From Shinella sp. XGS7 (GTDB taxonomy: Bacteria; Pseudomonadota; Gammaproteobacteria; Burkholderiales; Burkholderiaceae_C), in NCBI RefSeq assembly GCF_020535565.1, contig NZ_CP084758.1:2011501-2075500 (forward strand): a stretch of DNA of 64,000 nt, in the 5' to 3' direction. Of the stretch, positions 1 through 9,582 are shown in pieces. The notes under the pieces were generated by a model. It did not search any database. It was not told the origin of the DNA and saw only the letters and a program-made list of their open reading frames with translations. The translations under genes and the position numbers were made by a program. The stretch's first letter is position 1. Each line of letters starts with the position of its first letter.

Positions 1-53
1 TCTTGTACGGCGGGCGGCGCTAGCCGGGCGGCGTCGGCCGCCCGCGGCCTTAC
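1..53. other. Short window edge after gspF
   Basis: These 53 bases are very GC-rich and follow the gspF stop codon. I see no gene start or convincing terminator in them; the G/C-rich partial repeats may form a hairpin but there is no U-tract on either strand. Confidence 0.4.
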
Positions 54-1277
54 CTACTTCACCCAGGTATTGAGCTGGATGATGGGCAGCAGCACGGCCA
101 GCACGATCATCATCACCAGGCCGCCCATGGCCACGATGAGCAGGGGCTCCAGCAGGGTGGCGGCGGCCATGGCGCGGCGCTGCACCTCGGCGCCCAGCTG
201 GCGCGCGGCGCGCTCCAGCATCTGGGGTAGCTGACCGGTCTGCTCGCCCAGGCGCGCGAACATGGCCAGGATGCCGGGAAAGCGTTTCTTGCCCGCCAGG
301 GCCGAGCCCAGGGGTGCGCCCTCGCGCACTCGCACCAGGGCGTCCAGCGCATCGGCGCGCATGGCGCGGTTGGACAGGGTCTCGGCCGCGGCCTGCAGGG
401 CCTTGAGGATGGGCACGCCGGAGCCGGCCAGCATGGCCAGGGTGGCGGCAAAGCGGGCGCCGTTGTAGCCGCGCGCCAGGCGGCCCAGCAGGGGCAGGCG
501 CAGCAGGCCGGCGTCGAAGCGCTCGCGCAGGGCCGGGCTGCGCCGCAGGGCCCAGCTCAGGCTGCCCAGGCCGGCCACCACGCCGGCCAGCAGGGCCCAG
601 CCCCAGTGGCGCACGAAGTCGCTGATGCCCAGCATGACGATGGTCAGCAGGGGCAGGGCGCGCTTGCTGCTCGTGAAGACGCTGGCGATCTGCGGCACCA
701 CATAGCTGACCAGGAAGATCACGATCAGCACCGCGATCAGGGAGACGATGGCCGGGTAGGCCATGGCGCCGATCAGCTTGGCGCGCAGCTCCTGGCGCTG
801 CTCCAGATCGTCGGCCAGGCGCTCCAGCACCGGGCCCAGGGCGCCGCTCTGCTCGCCGGCGGCGACCACGGCGCGGTAGACCTCGTCGAACTCGCGCGGC
901 GCGCTGGCCAGGGCGCGCGCAAAGGGCGAGCCGGCATTCACCTCGGCCTTGAGCTGGGCCAGCAGCTCGGCCTGGCGCTGGTCCTCGGCCTCGTCGGCCA
1001 GGGCGGTGAGCGCGCGCTCGATGGGCAGGCCTGAGCCGACCAGGCCCGCCAGCTGGCGGGTCCAGACGGCCAGGCCGGTGGCGCCGAAAACGCGCCGGCG
1101 CATGAAGCCCAGGCCGGGGCCGGTCTCGGCCCCCTGCTGCTCCACGGGCTCCACGCCCAGAGGCACCAGGCCCTGGGCGCGCAGCTGGGCGCGCGCGGCG
1201 CGGGCGTTGTCGGCCTCCAGCAGGCCGCTGCTGCTGCGGCCTTCGGGGCTCAGGGCTTCGTACTTGAAGGCGGGCAT
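54..1277 (-). CDS. gspF: Type II secretion inner-membrane platform protein GspF
   Basis: GspF is the polytopic inner-membrane core of the T2SS, coupling the GspE ATPase to the pseudopilus. The protein has about 407 residues, the usual length. It shows two cytoplasmic T2SSF repeats and hydrophobic segments near residues 169-195, 220-240 and 380-402. An upstream in-frame ATG at 1334 would add 19 residues rich in Cys/Arg. I chose the ATG at 1277 because the family begins MPAFKYEAL. It is the last gene of the minus-strand gsp operon, about 90 bases after gspE. The paralogue PilC is excluded by the gsp context. Confidence 0.93.
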   Translation of the reverse strand: MPAFKYEALSPEGRSSSGLLEADNARAARAQLRAQGLVPLGVEPVEQQGAETGPGLGFMRRRVFGATGLAVWTRQLAGLVGSGLPIERALTALADEAEDQRQAELLAQLKAEVNAGSPFARALASAPREFDEVYRAVVAAGEQSGALGPVLERLADDLEQRQELRAKLIGAMAYPAIVSLIAVLIVIFLVSYVVPQIASVFTSSKRALPLLTIVMLGISDFVRHWGWALLAGVVAGLGSLSWALRRSPALRERFDAGLLRLPLLGRLARGYNGARFAATLAMLAGSGVPILKALQAAAETLSNRAMRADALDALVRVREGAPLGSALAGKKRFPGILAMFARLGEQTGQLPQMLERAARQLGAEVQRRAMAAATLLEPLLIVAMGGLVMMIVLAVLLPIIQLNTWVK

Positions 1278-1370
1278 CTCAGTGTCCGCCCGCTTGCACT
1301 TGGGGCATGAAGCGCCCGCTCGGGGGCATGCCAAGGTAGTGAGCGTGGGGGCGTGTGCTGATCATCATGC

Positions 1371-2792
1371 TCAGTCGCGCGTGACGCGCAGGACTTCTTC
1401 GGCCGAGGTGATGCCGGCCGTGATCAGGCGCTCGCCGTCCTCGCGCATGGAGCGCAGGCCCTTTTTGCGGGCGGCGGCGGCCAGCTCGCCCTCGGCGGCG
1501 CGCTGGTGGATCAGGGCACGCAGCTCCTCATCCACCGTCATCAGCTCGTAGACGCCGGTGCGGCCGCGGTAGCCGGTGTGGCCGCAGCTGGGGCAGCCCA
1601 CCGGATGCCAGTGGCCATCGGGTCCCTGGCGCTTGCAGTCCTCGCAGAGCTTGCGCACCAGGCGCTGGGCCTGCACGCCCAGCAGGCTGGAGCTCAGCAG
1701 GAAGGGCTCCACGCCCATGTCCATCAGGCGGGTGACGGCGCTGGGCGCGTCATTGGTGTGCAGGGTGGCCAGCACCAGGTGGCCGGTGAGCGAGGCCTGG
1801 ATGGCGATCTGCGCCGTCTCGTAGTCGCGGATCTCGCCGATCATGATCACGTCCGGGTCCTGGCGCAGGATGGCGCGCAGGGCCTTGGCAAACGTGAGGT
1901 CGATCTTGGCATTGACCTGGGTCTGGCCGATGCCGGGCAGCTCGTACTCGATGGGGTCTTCCACCGTCAGCACATTGGTGGTGCTGGTGTCCACGGTCTG
2001 CAGCGAGGCATAGAGGCTGGTGGTCTTGCCCGAGCCGGTGGGGCCGGTGACCAGCACGATGCCGTGCGGCTGCTGCACCAGCTGCTTGAAGGCGCTGAGC
2101 ACCTCGCCGCTCATGCCCAGGCCTTCAAGCGTGAACTTGGATTCGGTCTTGTCCAGCAGGCGCAGCACCGCGCGCTCGCCATGGGCCGAGGGCAGGGTGG
2201 ACACGCGCACATCGATGGCGCGGCCGCCGATGCGCAGCGAGATGCGGCCATCCTGCGGCAGGCGCTTCTCGGCAATGTCCAGCTCGGCCATGATCTTCAG
2301 GCGCGAGATCAGGGCCGCGTGCAGGCCGCGATTGGGCTGCACCACTTCGCGCAAGGTGCCGTCCACGCGGAAGCGCACCGAGCTGGCGCGCTCGTAGGGC
2401 TCGATATGGATGTCGCTGGCCCCGTCCTTGGCAGCTTGGGTCAGCAGGGCGTTGAGCATGCGGATGATGGGGGCGTCGTTGGCCGCCTCCAGCAGGTCTT
2501 CCACGGCGGGCAGGTCCTGCATCATGCGCGAGAGGTCCACCGCGCTCTCCACCTCGCCCACCACCACGGCAGCGCTGGACTCGCTGCCCGCATAGGCGCT
2601 GGCGATGCGCTCGCTCAGCGTGGCGCGGGCCTCATGCTCCAGGCGGTCCAGGGCATAGAGGCGCTGGATCTCGGACAGGGTGGACAGGGCCACCTCGGGC
2701 GGGGCCCAGAGCGTGAGCTGGTTGCCGTCGTCCTCCAGCAGCACCGCATGGGCCTTGGCATAGGCATAGGGCAGGGGATGGCGGATGGCCAT
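1371..2792 (-). CDS. gspE: Type II secretion ATPase GspE
   Basis: GspE is the hexameric cytoplasmic ATPase that powers pseudopilus assembly. The sequence shows an N-terminal GspE/MshE-like domain, Walker A GPTGSGKTT near residue 250, the Asp/His boxes, and a Walker B region with DPDVIMIGEIRD. A tetracysteine zinc site (CEDC, then CPSC) lies near residues 375-400. At 473 residues it is slightly short for the family but complete. It starts 16 bases after the gspD stop, so D-E-F form one block. No catalytic residue appears to be missing. Confidence 0.95.
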   Translation of the reverse strand: MAIRHPLPYAYAKAHAVLLEDDGNQLTLWAPPEVALSTLSEIQRLYALDRLEHEARATLSERIASAYAGSESSAAVVVGEVESAVDLSRMMQDLPAVEDLLEAANDAPIIRMLNALLTQAAKDGASDIHIEPYERASSVRFRVDGTLREVVQPNRGLHAALISRLKIMAELDIAEKRLPQDGRISLRIGGRAIDVRVSTLPSAHGERAVLRLLDKTESKFTLEGLGMSGEVLSAFKQLVQQPHGIVLVTGPTGSGKTTSLYASLQTVDTSTTNVLTVEDPIEYELPGIGQTQVNAKIDLTFAKALRAILRQDPDVIMIGEIRDYETAQIAIQASLTGHLVLATLHTNDAPSAVTRLMDMGVEPFLLSSSLLGVQAQRLVRKLCEDCKRQGPDGHWHPVGCPSCGHTGYRGRTGVYELMTVDEELRALIHQRAAEGELAAAARKKGLRSMREDGERLITAGITSAEEVLRVTRD

Positions 2793-2808
2793 GGTCCGTC
2801 GTCCTGTC

Positions 2809-5022
2809 TCAGTTGCCGCTGGCGGCCGAGGCCGGCTGGGCCGGCGCCGCGGGTGCGGTGCCGGGCAGGGCCGGCAGCACCGGCGCGCCGGTGTCGGGCA
2901 GCAGGGTGCTGGCGCGCGGCTGGGCGGCCTGCTGGTTGGCGCGTATGGCCTCGTAGCGGTCCACCGTGAGCTGGTCCAGGCTCTTCTGGTCGCGCATCAC
3001 CACGGGGCGCAGGAAGACCATCAGATTGGACTTCACGCGCTTGCGGTTCTGGCTCTTGAACAGATTGCCCAGCACCGGGATGCTGGAGAGGCCGGGCACG
3101 CCGTCGTCACCATCCTGGTACTCGTCCTTGAGCAGGCCGCCCAGCACCATGATCTGACCATCGTCCACCACCACCGAGGTCTCGATGGCGCTCTTGTCCG
3201 TGGTGGGGCCGCTGCTGGAGCTGCTGGTGCTGGAGATGACCGAGGAGTTCTCCTGGTAGATGCTCATGCGCACCGTGCCGCCCTCGCCCACCTGGCTGCG
3301 GATGCGCAGGGTCAGGCCCACGTCCTTGCGCTCGATGGTCTGGAAGGGATTGACCGCGCCGGTGCCGGTGCCGGTGTTGGTGAAGCTGCCGGTCACGAAG
3401 GGCACGTTCTGGCCGATCACGATCTTGGCCTCCTCGTTGTCCAGCGAAACCAGATTGGGCGTGGAGAGGATGTTGGCCCCGGTATTGGCTTCCAGGAAGT
3501 TGGCGATGGCGCCCAGGGTGTAGAAATTGCCCACCTTCTGCAGCAGGCCGATATTCATGCCTTGCGCGAAGCCGCCGTTGCCCACGGCGGTGGCGATGCC
3601 GGTGCGGCCGGCCGCGGTGGCGGCCGAGAGATTGACGATGTTCTGGTTGCCGGTGCCGAAATTGGTGCCGATGCCGCCGATGGTGGAGTCGCCCTTGGTG
3701 CCGCTCAGGCCCTGCCACTGCACGCCGAACTGGCCCATCTTGCTGGCGTCCACCTTGACGATCATGGACTCCACATAGATCTGGGCGCGCCGGCCGTCGA
3801 GCTGGTCGATGGCGGCGCGGATCTGGCGGTACAGGGGCTCGGCGGCGGTGATGATCAGGGAGTTGGTCGAGGGGTCGGCCTGGATGAAGCCGCCGGTCGA
3901 GGGGCTGGCCGATGCGGCCACCGGCGTGTTGGCCGCGGCCGAGCCCTGGCCGGTGCTGCCGCTATTGCTATTGCTGCTGCTGGTGCCGCTGCTGCCCACC
4001 AGGCCGCTGCTGCCGCCGGCATTGCTGCCGCTCACGCCCTGGCTGATGCCGCCCAGGCTGCTGCCGCCAGGCTGGCCCGCGCTGCCGCCGGCCGCGCTGC
4101 CGAAGGCGGCGCGCAGCACCGTGGCCAGCTTCACCGCATCGGCATTCTTCAGATAGACCACGCGGATATTGCCCGCGGCATTGCCGTCCATGCCGGGCTG
4201 GTCCAGCTTGTCGATCATGGCGCGCAGCGCGGCCAGGCGGGCCGGATTGGGGGCGCGCAGGATCAGCGCATTGCTGCGCGGATCGGCCAGCACGCTCAGG
4301 CCGCCGGCCGCGGTGGCCACGCCCGGCGCACCGCCGCCGGCCCCCGAGTCGGCCAGCTTCTGCACCAGGGCCGCCAGATCGGAGGCCACCGCATGCTTGA
4401 GCGGCACCACCTCCAGGTCGGTGCTGCCGGGCGTGTCCATGGCGGCGATGATGCGCGAGAGCCGCTGCAGGTTCTCGGCGTAGTCCGTGATCACCAGGCT
4501 GTTGTTGCCCGGGTTGGCGTTGATGGTGTTGTTGGGGCTGATCAGGGGCCGCAGCACCGCCACCAGATTGTTGGCGTTCTCGTGGTTGAGCTTGTAGACC
4601 TGGGTGAGGATCTGGTCGCCGCGCTGCTTGCTGCCCTCATTGCCCACGATCACGCCGCCGGTCTGCAGCTTGGCATCGGCCTCGGGCACCACCTTGTAGA
4701 GACCACCGGCCTCCACCACCGTGAAGCCCAGACCGCGCAGGCCGGCCAGATAGCTCAGATAGGCCTCGCGCACGCTCATGGGCTGCTCGCTGTAGAGCGT
4801 GATCTGGCCCTTGACGCGCGGGTCCACCAGGAACTGGCGATCCATCATCGCGCCCATGGCGCGGGTCACGGCCTCGATGTCGGCGTTGACGAAGTTCAGG
4901 GTCACCGGGGTCTGGGCCTTGAGGGCGGGGCCGCGCGGGGCCGCGGTCTGAGCCTGGGCCGCCGGCAGCGCCGGGACCAGCGCGGACAGGGAAACCAGCA
5001 GGGGCAGGAGCTTGGCGGTCAT
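2809..5022 (-). CDS. gspD: Type II secretion outer-membrane secretin GspD
   Basis: GspD forms the outer-membrane channel through which folded exoproteins leave. The 737-residue protein starts with a signal peptide ending near AQAQ, followed by N0-N3 periplasmic domains and a C-terminal secretin domain (VPxxG-type region, then VPVLGNLF). A long Gly/Ser/Asn-rich low-complexity insert near residues 310-370 lies in the N3 region, where many GspD proteins have a flexible loop. The C-terminal tail is Ala/Pro-rich; no pilotin gene is visible here. It lies 4 bases after gspN and 16 before gspE. Confidence 0.95.
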   Translation of the reverse strand: MTAKLLPLLVSLSALVPALPAAQAQTAAPRGPALKAQTPVTLNFVNADIEAVTRAMGAMMDRQFLVDPRVKGQITLYSEQPMSVREAYLSYLAGLRGLGFTVVEAGGLYKVVPEADAKLQTGGVIVGNEGSKQRGDQILTQVYKLNHENANNLVAVLRPLISPNNTINANPGNNSLVITDYAENLQRLSRIIAAMDTPGSTDLEVVPLKHAVASDLAALVQKLADSGAGGGAPGVATAAGGLSVLADPRSNALILRAPNPARLAALRAMIDKLDQPGMDGNAAGNIRVVYLKNADAVKLATVLRAAFGSAAGGSAGQPGGSSLGGISQGVSGSNAGGSSGLVGSSGTSSSNSNSGSTGQGSAAANTPVAASASPSTGGFIQADPSTNSLIITAAEPLYRQIRAAIDQLDGRRAQIYVESMIVKVDASKMGQFGVQWQGLSGTKGDSTIGGIGTNFGTGNQNIVNLSAATAAGRTGIATAVGNGGFAQGMNIGLLQKVGNFYTLGAIANFLEANTGANILSTPNLVSLDNEEAKIVIGQNVPFVTGSFTNTGTGTGAVNPFQTIERKDVGLTLRIRSQVGEGGTVRMSIYQENSSVISSTSSSSSGPTTDKSAIETSVVVDDGQIMVLGGLLKDEYQDGDDGVPGLSSIPVLGNLFKSQNRKRVKSNLMVFLRPVVMRDQKSLDQLTVDRYEAIRANQQAAQPRASTLLPDTGAPVLPALPGTAPAAPAQPASAASGN

Positions 5023-5026
5023 GCTC

Positions 5027-5821
5027 TTATCCGATCGAAATGAGGGAGCGCGCGCCCTGGCGGCGTCCGATGATGTTCAGGAGATTGTTCAGCGCGGCCT
5101 CGCGCTCCGGCGCGGCACTGGCCTCGCCCTGGAAGCGCAGGCGCGCATTGCTCAGGCTGCCCTGGCCGCTGAGCAGCAGGGCGCCCTCCAGCGTGCTCAG
5201 GCGCAGCGCGGCCACGCCGGCCAGGCCCGGCTCGGCCGCCAGGCTGAAGCGGTAGCTGCCCAGCGGCGCCACCGTGGCCAGGCGCGAGCCCAGATTGACG
5301 AAGTCCAGGTCCAGCTGGCCCTGCTGCTGCCAGCGCCCCTGGGCCCATTCCAGGCCGAAGTCGCGCGCCGAGAGCCGCAGATTGCCGCTGAGCTGCAAGG
5401 TGTTCCAGGGCGTGCCCAGGCCGCCCAGCCAGGCGGCGGGGAAGCGGGCCAGCCAGGCATCCTGGCCGCCGGCCACGGCCGGCAGGCTCAGGCGAAAGCG
5501 GCCCAGGCCCGGCTCCAGGCGCAGGCGCAGCTCGCCATTGAGGCAGCAGGCTTGGCGGGCACGCAGCTCCAGGCCCAGGCCCTGCAGGCCCAGGCGCCAT
5601 TCCAGGCGGTCGGGCAGCACGCTGGCATCGCGGCTGTCGCGGCCGCCGCCCAGCACCAGCAGGCCCGAGCCGTTCCAGATGCTGCCGCGCGTTTCGGCCA
5701 GTTGCAGATGGCCCTGGCTGGCGCGGGCCAGGCCCTGGGCCAGCCAGCTGGCCGGCGCCTGGCTCAGCAGGGCCAGCAGCGCGCCGCAGGCGGCACCGCC
5801 CAGCATCCAGGCGCGACTCAT
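5027..5821 (-). CDS. gspN: Type II secretion protein GspN
   Basis: GspN is an accessory inner-membrane T2SS protein found in some systems; its exact job is unclear. The open frame extends upstream to 6199, but the real start is the ATG at 5821, which overlaps the gspM stop (ATGA). This gives 264 residues: an N-terminal membrane anchor (MLGGAACGALLALLSQAP), then a periplasmic beta-rich domain with the GspN-like WNGSG motif. Identification rests on position between gspM and gspD, size and N-terminal pattern. Confidence 0.82.
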   Translation of the reverse strand: MSRAWMLGGAACGALLALLSQAPASWLAQGLARASQGHLQLAETRGSIWNGSGLLVLGGGRDSRDASVLPDRLEWRLGLQGLGLELRARQACCLNGELRLRLEPGLGRFRLSLPAVAGGQDAWLARFPAAWLGGLGTPWNTLQLSGNLRLSARDFGLEWAQGRWQQQGQLDLDFVNLGSRLATVAPLGSYRFSLAAEPGLAGVAALRLSTLEGALLLSGQGSLSNARLRFQGEASAAPEREAALNNLLNIIGRRQGARSLISIG

Positions 5822-6336
5822 GGGGCGCCCGATCCCAGGGCCAGCACCAGGGTGCCGCTGTAGCCGGCGGGGCCGCGCTGCAGGCTGGCTTCCACCGGGC
5901 GGGCGCGGGCGGCGCTGCGCACCTCGCCCAGCCAGGTCTGCAGGGCCTCGCTGCTCACGCCGCTGAGGCTGAGCACCGCGCGGTCGCCGCTGATGTTCAG
6001 GCGCGCCGCGCTGCCCAGATGGGCGCTGGCCGCTTCCAGGGCCTGGCGGGCCTGGGCCGGCGGCACCGGGGGCAGGGCGCGCAGCTCGCGCGCCTCCAGG
6101 GCCAGGGCCTGCATCTGCTGCAGCTGGCCGTCCAGCTGGGCCAGCTGGGCCGGGGCCTGGCGCAGCACGCGCAGGGCCGGGGCCAGCAGCAGGCTCCACA
6201 GCAGCAAGAGGGCCAGGGCCGCGCCGGCCAGCTGCAGCAGCTGGCGCTCGCGCGCGCCCAGGGCTTGCCAGTGGCCGCGCAGCTGCTGCCAGGCCTGACG
6301 CAGGGCCGGGGCGGAGGGGTTGGACGAGGAACTCAT
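5818..6336 (-). CDS. gspM: Type II secretion protein GspM
   Basis: GspM is a bitopic inner-membrane protein that pairs with GspL in the assembly platform. The 172-residue protein has a short cytoplasmic head with a WQQLRGHWQALGARERQ stretch, one membrane segment near residues 35-55, an Ala/Gln/Leu-rich coiled coil and a small periplasmic ferredoxin-like domain. Its start overlaps the gspL stop and its stop overlaps the gspN start, both by ATGA, indicating translational coupling. Confidence 0.88.
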   Translation of the reverse strand: MSSSSNPSAPALRQAWQQLRGHWQALGARERQLLQLAGAALALLLLWSLLLAPALRVLRQAPAQLAQLDGQLQQMQALALEARELRALPPVPPAQARQALEAASAHLGSAARLNISGDRAVLSLSGVSSEALQTWLGEVRSAARARPVEASLQRGPAGYSGTLVLALGSGAP

Positions 6337-7565
6337 AGGGTGCGGGCCCGGCTCAGGCTCATGCGGCCGTCGGCCAGCTCCAGCTGCCAGCCCTCGCTTT
6401 CAAGCTGGCGGCGGAACTGCTGGATCTGGGCCTCGGACCAGCCGCTGGCCGAGAGCTGCAGGCGACCGGTTTCGAAACTCAGGGCCTCCACCGGGCCGCG
6501 CTCGGGCGGCCAGGCGGTGGCCGCGGCGGCCAGCAGGGTTTCCAGATCCTGCTCGCCGGGGCGGCCGGCGGCGGCGCGCAGCAGCTCGGTCTCGCGGCGC
6601 ATCTGCACCGGGGCGTCGAGGATGGCGCGCACCTGGGGGTGGGCGCCGCGCAGGGTGGCGTCCAGGGCGGCGCGGCGTTCCTCCAGCTGGCGGTTCTGCT
6701 GCCAGGCCCAGAGATTGAGGCCCAGCAGCTGCACCGCCACCAGGCCGGCCAGGCCCCAGCGCACCGGCTGCCAGCGCGGCGTCATGAACTGGCGCCAGGC
6801 CTCGCGCAGGGCGCGGGTGCCGCGCGCGCGCGGGGCCAGCTCGAACTGGCGCAGGTCCCAGGCGCTGTGCAGGGCCTGCAGGGCGCGCTCGGCCTCGGTC
6901 TGGGGCGGCACGGCGCTGCCCAGCCAGCGCTCGGCCGCGGCCGCGGCGGCCGGCGTGGCGCTCCAGCGCGCGGCCTGCACCAGGGCGGGCGGGAAGAGAT
7001 CGCGTGCCAGGCTGCCGGCCAGGCACAGGGTGCTGGCCCCTTCGGCATGGCGCCAGCGCAGCAGCAGGCCCTGGGGGCTGTCCACGAAATGGCCTTGGGC
7101 GCTCTCGCCGGGCCAGGACAGGGGCAGCAGCCGGTCCACGAAGACCTGGGCCTGCTCCAGCTCGGTCAGCAGCTCCTGCAGCCAGGCGCGGTGCGCCACG
7201 GCTACCCAGCAGCGCTCGCCCGGCTGGGCCTCGGGCTGCAGGGCGAAGTGCAGCTGCTCGGTGTCGTCGAGCAGCTGTTCCTCCAGCAGGCCGGCCAGGG
7301 CGGCGCGCAGCTTGCCGCGCGGCACCCGGGGCAGGGTCAGGCTTTGCCAGGAGAGATCGACCTCGGCCGGCAGGGCCAGCACGGTGTCGGCGCGCGGCAG
7401 CAGGGCGGCCGGGGCGCGGCCCTGGCTCTGCACATGGCGGCCGTCGGCGCTGAGCACATAGTCGTACTCGCGGCCCGCATCGCTGCGCGCTTCGGCAAGC
7501 GGGGCGCCGCGGCCCTGGGCCCGCAGACGGCTGCGCTGGGGCAGGAAGAGGAGGAGGGTGCTCAT
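6333..7565 (-). CDS. gspL: Type II secretion protein GspL
   Basis: GspL anchors the GspE ATPase to the inner membrane through an actin-like cytoplasmic domain. The 410-residue protein shows that domain in roughly the first 240 residues, one membrane segment near residue 270 (GLAGLVAVQLLGLNLWAW), and a periplasmic ferredoxin-like domain at the end. It overlaps gspM by 4 bases. A 54-base gap separates it from gspK, the largest gap between gspK and gspD. Confidence 0.9.
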   Translation of the reverse strand: MSTLLLFLPQRSRLRAQGRGAPLAEARSDAGREYDYVLSADGRHVQSQGRAPAALLPRADTVLALPAEVDLSWQSLTLPRVPRGKLRAALAGLLEEQLLDDTEQLHFALQPEAQPGERCWVAVAHRAWLQELLTELEQAQVFVDRLLPLSWPGESAQGHFVDSPQGLLLRWRHAEGASTLCLAGSLARDLFPPALVQAARWSATPAAAAAAERWLGSAVPPQTEAERALQALHSAWDLRQFELAPRARGTRALREAWRQFMTPRWQPVRWGLAGLVAVQLLGLNLWAWQQNRQLEERRAALDATLRGAHPQVRAILDAPVQMRRETELLRAAAGRPGEQDLETLLAAAATAWPPERGPVEALSFETGRLQLSASGWSEAQIQQFRRQLESEGWQLELADGRMSLSRARTL

Positions 7566-7619
7566 GTTCGGTGGCGCATTCTAGGAGCAGGGCATGACGC
7601 TCCGGTATCGGGACAAGCG

Positions 7620-8579
7620 TCAGCGCCCGGCCTCGAGCTGCAGATTGACGCGCTCGCGGCCCAGCACCTGCATTTCCAGGTCGCGGCGGCGCACCAGGGT
7701 GCGTTCTTCCAGCACCCGCTCCTCCAGCCGCAGCCGGCCGCTGACGAGGAAATAGCTGGAGGCCACGGACGCGCGCTCCGCGCTGAGCACGATGCTGCTG
7801 GGCAGTTGCGCCTTGGCGTCTTCCAGATTGCGCAAGGGTGAAGATTGGCGCTGCTGCACCAGGCGCTGGGCCGAGGCCAGGTCCATGCCGTCAAAGAGCG
7901 CGGCGATGACCTCGCGCGGCGCGGTGTTCAGGTTCACCGGCGTGGGCGTGGGCAGCAGGGTCAGGTAGGGGCGCAGGCGTTCCACGGTCTCGGCGGTGAA
8001 GCCCAGCCAGCGCAGCTGCTCGAGGTTCTGCGGACGAAGCGGGGCGGTGGCGGCATCGGCCTGCTCGGCAAAGGCGGCGCGCAGCTGCGTGATCAGGCGC
8101 GCGGCCGTGCCGCCGGCCACGCCCGCGCTCTCGCACAGGCGCTCCAGGGTGCGCTGCTCCAGGGCCGGGTCGGCCGGGCGCAGCACATTGCGCAGGTTGT
8201 ACTGCGCCTGGGCATCGGCCAGGCTGCCGGAGAGAAAGGCCTCGGGCCCGTCCTCGGCGCTGTTGTTGTTGCGGTCGGCGGCCAGGAAGGTGGAGAGCCG
8301 GGCCTCGGCCAGGGGCACGGCCCAGATCTCGCCCAGATGGTCCACCGGCTCGCTGCGGTTGGTGCGAGCGTCCTCGCGCAGGATCAGGCGGGCCCAGTCG
8401 AGCGCGCCCTGAAGGATCCAGGCGGACTGGGCGCGCGCCCGGTCGGCCGCCTCGATCTGCACCGCGCGGTACTGGCGCCAGACCATGGCACCGGCCAGGC
8501 TGGCCACCAGGGTGACGATGAGCATGGCGGTCAGCAGGGCGGCACCGCGCTGGCGGGCCTGAGGTCCGAGCCGGCTCAT
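7620..8579 (-). CDS. gspK: Type II secretion minor pseudopilin GspK
   Basis: GspK is the large minor pseudopilin that, with GspI and GspJ, caps the pseudopilus. The open frame runs back to 9263, but the ATG at 8579, overlapping the gspJ stop, gives 319 residues with a prepilin leader cleaved after RQRG. As usual for GspK, the +5 Glu of other pilins is missing (AALLTAML). The large alpha domain insert and the PVNLNTAP helix-hairpin-helix-like motif typical of GspK are present. Confidence 0.92.
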   Translation of the reverse strand: MSRLGPQARQRGAALLTAMLIVTLVASLAGAMVWRQYRAVQIEAADRARAQSAWILQGALDWARLILREDARTNRSEPVDHLGEIWAVPLAEARLSTFLAADRNNNSAEDGPEAFLSGSLADAQAQYNLRNVLRPADPALEQRTLERLCESAGVAGGTAARLITQLRAAFAEQADAATAPLRPQNLEQLRWLGFTAETVERLRPYLTLLPTPTPVNLNTAPREVIAALFDGMDLASAQRLVQQRQSSPLRNLEDAKAQLPSSIVLSAERASVASSYFLVSGRLRLEERVLEERTLVRRRDLEMQVLGRERVNLQLEAGR

Positions 8580-9211
8580 GGCTGGGCTCCCAGAAGCACC
8601 TGGCGGGTGAGTTCGCCCTGAAGCTCGCCGCCGCCGAACTGCAGCAGCATGCGCACGCCGCTGGGCAGCACGCGGGTGCTGCCGCTGCCGGGGGCGGAGG
8701 CGGCCGGGTTGGGCGTGGCCACATCGTCGCTGGACTGGGCATTGCTCCAGGCATTGCCGCGGTAGAAGAACATCTGCCAGCCGCTCAGGCCCTCCAGCAT
8801 GGTGATCTCGCGGCCCGGGCTTTCCAGGCCCTGCTGGCTGCGGTTCTGGGCCTCCAGCAGCTCGCGCTGGCTTTGCAGGGGCGGGCTCTCCCAGCGGCTC
8901 AGGCGCCCATCGCGCAGGCGCCAGGCCACCAGCTGCAGGCCCTCGGGCTGGCGCCGGGTCAGGCGCAGGGCATTGCCGTCGAAGGCCAGGGCATTGACCT
9001 GGGCCAGCTCGCTGTCCTGCAGCATGCGCAGGTCTTGTTCCCACTGCACCAGCACCGATTGCAGGCGCTCGCTGCGCAGCAGGCTGGCCTGGCTGATCTC
9101 GCGGCCGCGCAGCATGCCGTCGATGCCGCGCCAGCCCAGCACCGCGATCACGGCCATGATCAGCAGCGCCACCAGCACCTCGACCAGGGTGAAGCCCCGA
9201 GCGCGCCGCAT
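8576..9211 (-). CDS. gspJ: Type II secretion minor pseudopilin GspJ
   Basis: GspJ is a minor pseudopilin of the tip complex. The chosen ATG at 9211 overlaps the gspI stop by one base and gives 211 residues. The leader MRRARG is cleaved before FTLVEVLVAL, with Glu5 present. The pattern QASLLRSERLQSVLVQWEQD after the helix is typical of GspJ. The upstream in-frame extension to 9619 is out-of-frame shadow of gspI and was discarded. Confidence 0.92.
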   Translation of the reverse strand: MRRARGFTLVEVLVALLIMAVIAVLGWRGIDGMLRGREISQASLLRSERLQSVLVQWEQDLRMLQDSELAQVNALAFDGNALRLTRRQPEGLQLVAWRLRDGRLSRWESPPLQSQRELLEAQNRSQQGLESPGREITMLEGLSGWQMFFYRGNAWSNAQSSDDVATPNPAASAPGSGSTRVLPSGVRMLLQFGGGELQGELTRQVLLGAQP

Positions 9212-9582
9212 CAGAAGCGCCCCACGATGGTGGAGAGGCTGAGCAGGGGCAGGCCCTCGGCATTGGCGACTTGGGCGTCCACGCGGCGGAAATTGGGGTT
9301 GGGCGTGGGGCGGATCTGCAGGCGGCCGCGGTAGTCGCGGCCCAGCTGACGGCAGCTGAAGTCCTGCTCGCCCACGCCGGGGAACTGGCGGCTCAGGCGC
9401 AGCTCCACCAACTGGTTCTCGGCACACCACTGGGCGGCGCTGACCTGGGCCAGGCGCTCGGCGTTGTCGGTCAGGGCGCTGGCGGCCTTGAGGCCGGCCG
9501 CCAGGGTGATGCCCACGATGGCCAGGGCCACCAGCACCTCGACCAGGGTGAAGCCGCGCTGACCCGGCGGGTGGCGCCTCAT
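9211..9582 (-). CDS. gspI: Type II secretion minor pseudopilin GspI
   Basis: GspI nucleates the GspI-J-K tip complex. The 123-residue protein has the leader MRRHPPGQRG followed by FTLVEVLVALAIVGI and the CAENQLVELRL segment characteristic of GspI. It overlaps gspH by 4 bases and gspJ by 1 base. The length is normal for the family. Confidence 0.92.
   Translation of the reverse strand: MRRHPPGQRGFTLVEVLVALAIVGITLAAGLKAASALTDNAERLAQVSAAQWCAENQLVELRLSRQFPGVGEQDFSCRQLGRDYRGRLQIRPTPNPNFRRVDAQVANAEGLPLLSLSTIVGRF

Noticed and set aside
2785-5043. 752-codon plus-strand frame over gspD
   Set aside because: Antisense shadow of gspD, which has a full secretin signature on the other strand.
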